Assembly: GCA_027036755.1 (NCBI GenBank)
Contig: JALWDV010000400.1
Coordinates: 1-11,816 of the forward strand
DNA length: 11,816 bases
Direction: 5' to 3'
DNA from: Anaerolineae bacterium
Lineage (GTDB): Bacteria > Chloroflexota > Anaerolineae > J102
This document shows positions 7,545-11,816 of the stretch, in pieces; position 1 is the first letter of the stretch, and the number at the start of each line of letters is the position of its first letter. Both the position numbers and the translations under genes were made by a program. The notes under the pieces were generated by a model. That model did not search any database and had not been told where the DNA came from. It saw nothing but the letters and a program-made list of their open reading frames with translations.

Positions 7545-7871
7545 TTACATTGTCATGCCCAATTGAACGAGAATTGCAATCTCGACAAGACGCATTTCCT
7601 CAGCGGAAAGCGACCCGATACGGCGCAGCAACCGTTGTTTGCTGGCTGTGGTCAACTGGCTGGCCATGGCTTTGCCCTTCCTCTCACCTACCATTACCAA
7701 CGCCTCACCTGGATAAATCCGCTGAATGTTCGACGTAATGGGCACGACCTGCACACGATTGAGATATTTGTTAGCCGTGTCGTTGCTTATGATGACAGCG
7801 GGACGCACTTTGCGGATTTCACCGCCTACGGAGGGGTCGAAATTCACCCACCACACCTCACCACGTTTCAT
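7545..7871 (-). CDS. mazF: MazF/PemK-family toxin (mRNA endoribonuclease)
   Basis: A 108-residue MazF-like protein from the ATG at 7871. MKRGEVWWVNFDPSVGGEIRKVRPAVI shows the usual family opening (residues 1-27), with RPAVIISND, VVPITSNIQ and the C-terminal half (SQLTTASKQRLLRRIGSLS) all typical. These SH3-like proteins cleave mRNA at short sequences and are neutralised by the upstream antitoxin. An ATG at 7880 would add three residues. The 7871 start is preferred because it gives the standard N-terminus and places a GGGG run about 8 bases upstream. It overlaps the antitoxin gene by 14 nt. Confidence 0.93.
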   Translation of the reverse strand: MKRGEVWWVNFDPSVGGEIRKVRPAVIISNDTANKYLNRVQVVPITSNIQRIYPGEALVMVGERKGKAMASQLTTASKQRLLRRIGSLSAEEMRLVEIAILVQLGMTM

Positions 7872-8088
7872 CGGCAACATCCCCGATCAAGGCTTCGGCC
7901 CAGTCGAGGGCCTCGGCTTCCTGTGCTGCATCTTCGGCCATCTGACGATATCCCGCCTCCAGGTCAGCGTCTACGACATAGGAGCGCAACACGTCTTCAA
8001 TGAACTGGCTGATGTGTTGCGGGCCGACGCGTTTGTATAGGCCCTGGTACACGTCTTCGCTGATGGTGATGGTTAATTCTTTTTCCAT
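7858..8088 (-). CDS. Ribbon-helix-helix (MazE-like) antitoxin
   Basis: A 76-residue protein. Residues 1-40 (a LTITIS strand, then DVYQGLYKRVG and HISQFIEDVLRSYV helices) fit a ribbon-helix-helix DNA-binding domain. The acidic C-terminal tail (AEDAAQEAEALDWAEAL) is of the kind that wraps around and blocks MazF. A GGAGG lies 7 bases before the ATG, one of the few good ribosome binding sites here, as would suit a protein needed in excess over its toxin. It overlaps mazF at its 3' end. Confidence 0.85.
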   Translation of the reverse strand: MEKELTITISEDVYQGLYKRVGPQHISQFIEDVLRSYVVDADLEAGYRQMAEDAAQEAEALDWAEALIGDVADETW

Positions 8089-8117
8089 AGGGCTGCCTCC
8101 AGTAGCTGATCAAGTCG

Positions 8118-8146
8118 ATTGTACCTCGATCTTTGGGGGAGATCAA
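8118..8146 (-). promoter_or_regulatory. Promoter for the RHH-mazF-GT2 unit
   Basis: Minus strand: -35 TTGATC (8141-8146), 17-nt spacer, -10 TACAAT (8118-8123, 5 of 6), with the -35 overlapping the stop codon of the polyprenyl synthase gene. The spacer holds an inverted repeat GATCT/AGATC (8128-8144) that could be an operator. Confidence 0.6.
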
Positions 8147-9120
8147 AAGGTGCGTTCCACAACGTAGCGGGCCACGTCGGCCAGGGCGTCGCGGGCGGGG
8201 ATGGCGGGGAGGTTGGCCAGATCGTCCAGCGCCCGATTTACAAAGGCCCGGGCCTCGTCATGGGCCTGTTCGATGGCGTCCGAATTGCGGATGATGGTCA
8301 CCACTTCATCCACAATGGGATCGCCGGTGGGATGGCTTTCGATCATGTCCACGATCTGCTGGCGGCGCTCCGGTCGCTGGATGTAGAAATAAACGGGCAG
8401 CGTGATGATGCCCGCGCGCAGATCGGAGCCCGCAGGCTTGCCCAGGGTCTTCGCATCCGCCGTGAAATCGAGAATGTCGTCCACGATCTGGAAAGCCATG
8501 CCCAGGTGATAACCGAAACGCCGCAAGGCTTCCTCGCGGGCGGCGGGCGCATCGCCCAAAGCGGCTGGCGCTCGGGTGGCCAACTCGAAGAGGGCCGCGG
8601 TCTTGCCATAGATGCGCTCATAGTAACTTTCTTTGGGCTGCGACCAGTCGCGGGCGCTGAAAGCCTGCCGCAGCTCGCCATCCACGATCACATCCAACGT
8701 GCGGGCGAAGAGTTTGATGACGCGCGGGTGCTCTGTCTCGGCCACCAGGCTCGCGGCCCGGGCGAAGAAGAAATCTCCGGCCATGATGGTGCTGCTGGGG
8801 GTCCACACGGCGTTCAGGGTGGATTTGCCCCGGCGCAGCAGCGCGCCATCGATGACGTCATCATGCACCAGGGTGGAGGTGTGCAGGGCTTCGATGGCTG
8901 CGGCCAGGCTGATGAGCTTTTGCGGCTCGTCGGGCGGATAAAAACGCCCGGCCAGCAGGGTGAGCATGGGGCGCACGCGTTTGCCGCCGCTGCGGATAAG
9001 CAACTGCAGGACCTCGGTTAGAGGCTCATAGGCGTTGCCCACGGCCTTCTGCATCTTCTTTTCCACCGCGGCCAGGTCTTTGGCGACCAGGGCGCGGGCT
9101 GTATCGAGTGATACGTTCAT
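8143..9120 (-). CDS. Polyprenyl diphosphate synthase
   Basis: A 325-residue trans-isoprenyl diphosphate synthase. GGKRVRP (45-51) binds the allylic/isopentenyl diphosphate, DDVID (87-91) is the first aspartate-rich motif and DDILD (214-218) the second; these hold the Mg2+ ions. Ser82 and Thr83, at positions -5 and -4 before the first motif, are small, which favours a long product (C30-C50 class) rather than geranylgeranyl or shorter. The product probably serves as a quinone side chain or lipid carrier. The start at 9120 gives the family's usual N-terminus and overlaps the stop of the upstream PIN toxin gene by four bases (ATGA), a classic coupling arrangement. The paralogue (heptaprenyl, octaprenyl, solanesyl) cannot be decided from the sequence. 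Confidence 0.93.
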   Translation of the reverse strand: MNVSLDTARALVAKDLAAVEKKMQKAVGNAYEPLTEVLQLLIRSGGKRVRPMLTLLAGRFYPPDEPQKLISLAAAIEALHTSTLVHDDVIDGALLRRGKSTLNAVWTPSSTIMAGDFFFARAASLVAETEHPRVIKLFARTLDVIVDGELRQAFSARDWSQPKESYYERIYGKTAALFELATRAPAALGDAPAAREEALRRFGYHLGMAFQIVDDILDFTADAKTLGKPAGSDLRAGIITLPVYFYIQRPERRQQIVDMIESHPTGDPIVDEVVTIIRNSDAIEQAHDEARAFVNRALDDLANLPAIPARDALADVARYVVERTF

Positions 9121-9566
9121 TGCATGTGAGCCAGTTGTTCCCGGACGCGCCGTATAAAATCTCCGGGGCGGAGAACGGTGATGTCGGGATGACCAGGTTT
9201 GAAGTGACGAATGTTGAATGTGACCAGCCAATCGCACCGGGCCTTGATTGCGGCGACCAGAATGGGCAGGTCTTTGTGATCGGCAGCCCCCGCGAGAGCT
9301 TTCACTTCCTCTGGCGTCGGCGCCGGCGTCACCGTGAGTGAACGGGCGACCAGGTGATGAAACACCGGCGTCGCGCGGGGCATCTTCCTTTTCAGGTTTC
9401 TTTCCGCTTCGATAATGGCCTGTTCCGAGGTGATGGCTTCGATCAGGGTGATTTCCGCCAGTGTGAGGATGAGCAGGCTGGCGCTGTGTTCGCTGGGAGA
9501 TGCCGCACCGGCAAAAAGCACATCGGCATCGATGAACACCCTGACTTTGTCACTCATTTTCCCCAT
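9117..9566 (-). CDS. PIN-domain toxin
   Basis: A 149-residue PIN-domain protein: VFIDADVLFAG (Asp13), EQAIIEAERNL (Glu53/Glu55), ADHKDLPILVAA (Asp99) and CDWLVTFNIRHF. In the last motif Asn118 stands where many PIN domains have Asp, as is seen in a known branch of the family. Probable metal-dependent ribonuclease toxin of the AbrB-PIN (VapBC-like) type. The ATG at 9557 (MSDKV) is an alternative start. The longer form overlaps the antitoxin gene by 17 nt and its last bases overlap the start of the polyprenyl synthase gene. Confidence 0.87.
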   Translation of the reverse strand: MGKMSDKVRVFIDADVLFAGAASPSEHSASLLILTLAEITLIEAITSEQAIIEAERNLKRKMPRATPVFHHLVARSLTVTPAPTPEEVKALAGAADHKDLPILVAAIKARCDWLVTFNIRHFKPGHPDITVLRPGDFIRRVREQLAHMQ

Positions 9567-9834
9567 CGGCGTCGCCGTATGCTTCGGTCACATAGCGAGC
9601 GCGTTCTTCTCGCAAGGCCAGGAGCAGCTCTTCGGTGCTGAATCCAGCCTCCCGCCGCAGTCGTTCGATCTCAGCAGCCAGTTCAGGAACCATCGGCTTC
9701 ATGGGCGTCAGCACGAAAATGCCATCCAGATCAACCAGATGATAGGTGTCACCCACGTTGATGTTGTATTTTTTTCGTAAATCAGCGGGAAATGTGACCG
9801 TTCCCCGCTGCCGAAACTGAATGGTTGCGCTCAT
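9550..9834 (-). CDS. AbrB/MazE-type antitoxin
   Basis: A 94-residue protein. The N-terminal half (QFRQRGTVTFPADLRKKYNI, then VGDTYHLVDLDGIFVLTP) is a clear AbrB-type swapped-hairpin DNA-binding domain. The C-terminal half (LAAEIERLRREAGFSTEELLLALREERARY) is a charged helix that would bind the toxin. AAGGA lies 9 bases before the ATG. It is the partner of the overlapping PIN toxin gene and probably represses the shared promoter. Confidence 0.88.
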   Translation of the reverse strand: MSATIQFRQRGTVTFPADLRKKYNINVGDTYHLVDLDGIFVLTPMKPMVPELAAEIERLRREAGFSTEELLLALREERARYVTEAYGDADGENE

Positions 9835-9877
9835 TTATCGATTTCCTTGATTGTAAATCCTGAAATTCTGCACAATC

Positions 9878-9906
9878 AGTATATCAGACGCCAGCTTCGA
9901 GGCCAA
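9878..9906 (-). promoter_or_regulatory. Promoter for the AbrB-PIN-polyprenyl synthase unit
   Basis: Minus strand: -35 TTGGCC (9901-9906), 17-nt spacer, -10 TATACT (9878-9883, 5 of 6), next to the tatD stop codon. It gives a leader of about 35-40 nt before the antitoxin ATG. Confidence 0.55.
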
Positions 9907-10699
9907 AGAATTTTCTGGCGGTGGAGGTGGTCATTTCCGCGACTTCGGCGAAAGGCGTCTCCCACAATTCCGCCAGTTTCTCGGCTGTCAGCTTCACCCG
10001 GGCGGGTTCGTTGCGCCTGCCGCGATAGGGATGAGGCGTCAGGTAGGGCGAATCGGTTTCGAGCATCAGGCGGCGGGAATCAAGCTGCCGGGCCAGGGCT
10101 TGCAGGTCGCGGGCGTTCTTGAAGGTGACAGGCCCGGCCAGCCCCAGCACGAATCCCAGATCGTAGGCCTCTTGCGCCATGGCCAGGTCGCCCGAGAAGC
10201 TGTGCAGCACGCCCGGCCAGGGGCGTCGGGCCAGAGGCGCGCCGGGCAGGCGATCTCGCACCCAGGCCCGCAGCTCGGCCATGATGAGGTCGTGAGTCTC
10301 GCGGTCATGGATGACCACGGGCAGGCCCAGGTCCGCGGCCAGATCCAGTTGCAGCCGCAGCACGCGGACTTGCTGGTCCAGCGGCACGGTCTTCCAGTAA
10401 TCGTCCAGGCCGATCTCGCCGATGGCGACCACTTTGGGGTGTGCGGCCAGCGCCCGGATGTCGTCCAGCATCTCGGGCCGGAAGTCGGCGCAGTCGTTGG
10501 GATGAATGCCCACCGCGGCGTACACCTCGGCGTAGCGCTCGGCCAGGGCCACGGCCTTACGGCTGCTGGCCACATCCACGCCCTGGGTGATCATGGCGAT
10601 GACGCCCGCTTCGCGGGCGCGGGCAACCACCTCATCCCGGTCTTCATCGAAGTGGGACAGGTCCAGGTGGCAGTGAGAGTCGATGAGAAATGCTGTCAT
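9884..10699 (-). CDS. tatD: TatD-family metal-dependent DNase
   Basis: A 271-residue TIM-barrel hydrolase with all family metal ligands: DSHCHLD (His9, His11), IGEIGLDDYW (Glu), PVVIHDRETH (His), GVLHSFSGD (His) and LETDSPYL (Asp). TatD/YcfH-type enzymes are 3'-5' exonucleases or D-aminoacyl-tRNA-related hydrolases, cytoplasmic and housekeeping. The start at 10699 gives the normal N-terminus. A longer form from 10756 is unlikely because its ATG falls inside the predicted -10 box. No Shine-Dalgarno sequence is visible. It heads the minus-strand block but appears to have its own promoter. Confidence 0.93.
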   Translation of the reverse strand: MTAFLIDSHCHLDLSHFDEDRDEVVARAREAGVIAMITQGVDVASSRKAVALAERYAEVYAAVGIHPNDCADFRPEMLDDIRALAAHPKVVAIGEIGLDDYWKTVPLDQQVRVLRLQLDLAADLGLPVVIHDRETHDLIMAELRAWVRDRLPGAPLARRPWPGVLHSFSGDLAMAQEAYDLGFVLGLAGPVTFKNARDLQALARQLDSRRLMLETDSPYLTPHPYRGRRNEPARVKLTAEKLAELWETPFAEVAEMTTSTARKFFGLEAGV

Positions 10700-10703
10700 T
10701 GGC

Positions 10704-10754
10704 GCATGGCGGCGAAGACGAACGTTGCGAAATAGTCGTCCATCGCCGCCATGC
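10704..10754. promoter_or_regulatory. 12-bp perfect inverted repeat in the tatD leader
   Basis: GCATGGCGGCGA (10704-10715) is the exact reverse complement of 10743-10754, and GACGA/TCGTC (10717-10721 / 10736-10740) continues the stem after a small internal loop. It sits between the -10 box and the start codon. If transcription starts slightly upstream of the estimate, the whole hairpin would form in the mRNA next to the initiation site. Otherwise it may act as DNA, as an operator. Confidence 0.55.
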
Positions 10755-10783
10755 ACTATACAGATATTTGAATTGATTGTCCA
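10755..10783 (-). promoter_or_regulatory. tatD promoter
   Basis: Minus strand: -35 TGGACA (10778-10783, 5 of 6), 17-nt spacer, -10 TATAGT (10755-10760, 5 of 6). Predicted transcription starts near 10748, about 48 nt before the tatD ATG. Confidence 0.65.
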
Positions 10784-10836
10784 ATTCGTTTGGCGGAATC
10801 TCTCGCCATGAGCGCCCGCGTCCGCCGCTTTTCGCC

Positions 10837-11095
10837 ATTTGGTGTGTTCAATTTCGGTTGGAGTCCGCCGGGCGATGAAGTCGCCGGGCTACAAAACAGC
10901 GCCGGATAAATCCGGCTAGCCCCGCAGGGGCGCTGTTTCTAGCCGGGGGACTTTATCCCCCGGCGCTGGTGGTGGGCAAGAAGCGCCCTGCCCATGAATG
11001 ACTTATTTTAACTTTCGGCATGGTTCAGATCGTCCTTCCATCAGCTTTACAATTTCAATAGGGTCAACGCCTGGCAAAGCGCGTCAAACGTAAAG
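10837..11095 (-). repeat. Composite intergenic repeat, copy B (inverted)
   Basis: Reverse complement of copy A (4066-4300). Bases 10863-10923 are identical to 4200-4260 in inverted orientation. Copy B has an extra arm, 10941-10963, folding as GCCGGGGGA/TCCCCCGGC, which is a base-pair-compensated version of the GCCCGGCGA/TCGCCGGGC hairpin at 10867-10889. It also has a stretch at about 10964-11015 that is not in copy A. It contains the TGAACCATGCC...CTTTACAATTTCA motif in reverse at 11017-11056. Confidence 0.85.
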
Positions 11096-11156
11096 CGTCA
11101 AACGTCAAAACGTGGCGAAACTGGCTCTTTTTGACGTTTGACGGATGACGTTTGAC
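11083..11156. repeat. 28-nt inverted repeat of GTTTGACG units
   Basis: Arms 11083-11110 and 11129-11156 match as reverse complements except at 3-4 central positions, with an 18-nt loop. Each arm contains two (C)GTCAAACG/CGTTTGAC(G) units, so the region is at once a tandem and an inverted repeat. A degenerate version (ACGTTTGTCGC) begins copy A of the composite repeat at about 4074. Confidence 0.75.
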
Positions 11157-11157
11157 G

Positions 11158-11198
11158 GAGAAATTGTAAAGATGGTTTTGAATGAGAATGAACCATGC
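11158..11198 (+). repeat. Partial third copy of the AAATTGTAAAG...GAACCATGCC motif
   Basis: GAAATTGTAAAGATG followed after about 14 bases by TGAACCATGCC, as in copy A (4108-4147) and, inverted, copy B (11017-11056). Only this segment is present. It lies beside copy B in opposite orientation, so the two form an imperfect inverted pair around the GTTTGACG repeat. Confidence 0.65.
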
Positions 11199-11272
11199 CT
11201 AACTTTCCAACTCATTTGAGACATACTCTTCTTGCCGTTTTGCTCCCATACGTTATAACCGGAATTCCAAAC

Positions 11273-11301
11273 TTGACAAATCGCCCGACTTCTCCTAAAC
11301 T
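11273..11301 (+). promoter_or_regulatory. Promoter for tRNA-Ala(CGC) and the T-box leader
   Basis: -35 TTGACA (11273-11278, exact consensus), 17-nt spacer, -10 TAAACT (11296-11301, 4 of 6). Transcription would start near 11308, 12 nt before the tRNA. A second TTGACA at 11419-11424 has no -10 at the right distance, so the T-box probably shares this promoter. Confidence 0.65.
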
Positions 11302-11319
11302 TACACGTGCTCATTTCCC

Positions 11320-11394
<75 letters not shown>

Positions 11395-11623
11395 TAGCCT
11401 GGCCACCCGGGCGCAACTTTGACAATCAAAGACCCAAATGCTGCGAACAGGAGTAGTAGGTCCGCCCGAAAGCGAGCCGGGGAGCGTGAAAGCCCGGCAA
11501 CGCGGCCTTCGGGCCCGCGTCAGACCGAACTCGCCTGGGAAGCAGCGCCGGTGAAAGCCCCATCGGGCCGTAGTCGGCGCCGGGTTCGCCCGTTATCGCG
11601 TTCGAGAGGTCGGAACAGACTTC

Positions 11624-11696
11624 GGGGCTGTAGCTCAGCTGGGAGAGCACCACAATGGCATTGTGGGGGTCAAGGGTTCGAGTCCCTTCAGCTCCA
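11624..11696 (+). tRNA. tRNA-Ala (anticodon GGC), inside the T-box leader
   Basis: A full 73-nt cloverleaf with loop ATGGCAT (anticodon GGC, 11657-11659), G3-U70, anticodon stem CCACA/TGTGG and T arm AAGGG-TTCGAGT-CCCTT, followed by an encoded CCA (11697-11699). The first 25 bases equal those of the upstream tRNA-Ala. The differences in the anticodon and T stems are base-pair-compensated, so both look functional. It reads GCC/GCU. It lies between the two strands of the T-box Stem III and is followed by a hairpin (11703-11732). Confidence 0.95.
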
Positions 11697-11702
11697 CCAA
11701 AC

Positions 11703-11732
11703 GAGGCCGGTTGTTATCATGCGACCGGCCTC
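11703..11732 (+). other. Hairpin after the embedded tRNA
   Basis: GAGGCCGGT (11703-11711) pairs perfectly with ACCGGCCTC (11724-11732) around a 12-nt loop. No T-tract follows, so it is not a standard terminator. It may be the original tip of Stem III or a 3' processing signal for the tRNA. Confidence 0.6.
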
Positions 11733-11761
11733 CTGTTCTGACAATCAGGGTGGCACCGCGG

Positions 11762-11802
11762 AATCCCTTCGTCCCTGTTGGACGAGGGGATTTTTGTTTT
11801 TT
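11762..11802 (+). terminator. T-box intrinsic terminator
   Basis: AATCCCTTCGTCC (11762-11774) pairs with GGACGAGGGGATT (11780-11792) over 13 bp with one wobble and a 5-nt loop, followed by a T-rich tract (TTTTTGTTTTTT, 11791-11802). Its 5' strand shares bases with the antiterminator (CCCTG, 11773-11777), so the two folds exclude each other, as expected for a transcription-attenuating T-box. Confidence 0.93.
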
Positions 11803-11804
11803 CA

Positions 11805-11816
11805 GTAACTACTAAG
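11805..11816 (+). repeat. Start of a second CACWAAG-type palindrome (cut by window end)
   Basis: GTAACTACTAAG is identical to 4417-4428, the outer end of the long palindrome at 4417-4560. The window ends here, so the rest is unseen. Confidence 0.45.

Larger units (their letters stand above)
10784..11272. other. Intergenic region without a gene
   Basis: About 490 bp between the tatD promoter and the tRNA promoter. It holds repeat copy B, the GTTTGACG inverted repeat and the partial third motif copy. No reading frame here shows a recognisable protein; the only frames cross the palindromes. Confidence 0.75.
11430..11802 (+). promoter_or_regulatory. T-box riboswitch leader with an internal tRNA gene
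   Basis: Stem I: GCTGC/GCAGC base (11440-11444 / 11542-11546), a GA-rich kink-turn-like loop, CAGG/CCTG, the specifier loop with AGTA on the 5' side (11455-11458) and GAA-C-TCG on the 3' side (11527-11533), GGTC/GACC, and the distal block GCGAGCCGGGG...AAAGCCCGGC. Stem II (11545-11580) has the GAA/GTA S-turn. The Stem IIA/B region contains the conserved CCGTTATCG (11590-11598). Stem III is GTCGGAACAG (11609-11618) with CTGTTCTGAC (11732-11741). The antiterminator has the T-box core AGGGTGGCACCGCGG (11747-11761), with CAGGG pairing CCCTG (11773-11777). The variable base of TGGN is C, which pairs with discriminator G73. Together with a TCG specifier this points to tRNA-Ser, so serS downstream is the likely target. 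A complete tRNA-Ala lies between the two strands of Stem III. Confidence 0.9.

Noticed and set aside
11419..11424. TTGACA as a separate T-box promoter
   Set aside because: The bases 16-18 nt downstream (around TGCGAA) do not resemble a -10 element and lie inside Stem I.
11533..11535. GCC as an alanine specifier read by the embedded tRNA-Ala
   Set aside because: It falls in the CAGG/CCTG helix below the specifier loop, and the TGGC bulge does not match discriminator A73; TCG/serine fits both signs better.
11419..11808. 129-residue plus-strand open frame over the tRNA/T-box region
   Set aside because: It runs through the T-box stems, a tRNA and the terminator; it is an accidental frame.

Overview
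The window looks like a chromosomal segment of a GC-rich bacterium with long repeat-filled intergenic regions. The best guess is Chloroflexota (Anaerolineae-like). The grounds are a T-box leader with actinobacterial/chloroflexal-style conserved blocks, a YfhO-family membrane protein next to a membrane-anchored SGNH protein, many toxin-antitoxin pairs, GC-rich stem-loop repeats, and few recognisable Shine-Dalgarno sequences. This is inference; no taxonomic marker gene is present.

Layout. 1-216: two strong stem-loops, one with a perfect 38-bp stem. 217-1350 (+): membrane-anchored SGNH-hydrolase-like protein, convergent with 1378-3687 (-), a large YfhO-family polytopic membrane protein. 3688-4585: about 900 bp without a gene, holding several palindromic repeat elements. 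4586-10699: seven biosynthetic/toxin-antitoxin units, all on the minus strand. In transcription order they are tatD; AbrB antitoxin + PIN toxin + polyprenyl diphosphate synthase; RHH antitoxin + MazF toxin + GT2 glycosyltransferase; small antitoxin + DUF3368/PIN toxin + GT4 glycosyltransferase. 10700-11272: intergenic, containing an inverted second copy of the repeat at 4066-4300. 11273-11816 (+): a promoter, tRNA-Ala(CGC), and a T-box riboswitch that carries a complete second tRNA, tRNA-Ala(GGC), inside its Stem III, ending in an intrinsic terminator. The gene the T-box controls lies beyond the window; serS is the inferred target.

How the parts fit. The polyprenyl diphosphate synthase makes the isoprenoid chain of a quinone or lipid carrier. 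The GT2, GT4, YfhO and SGNH proteins suit assembly of a surface glycan or glycolipid. Three different antitoxin-toxin pairs each sit directly in front of one of these biosynthetic genes (stop/start overlap of 4 nt, or gaps of 4 and 5 nt). Each pair appears to have its own sigma70-like promoter, so expression of the envelope genes may be tied to toxin-antitoxin autoregulation.

The two most unusual observations are the tRNA gene embedded in a T-box leader and the repeated 'toxin-antitoxin pair then envelope gene' arrangement. The 6-kb minus-strand block is also flanked by inverted copies of a composite repeat that share 61 identical nucleotides.
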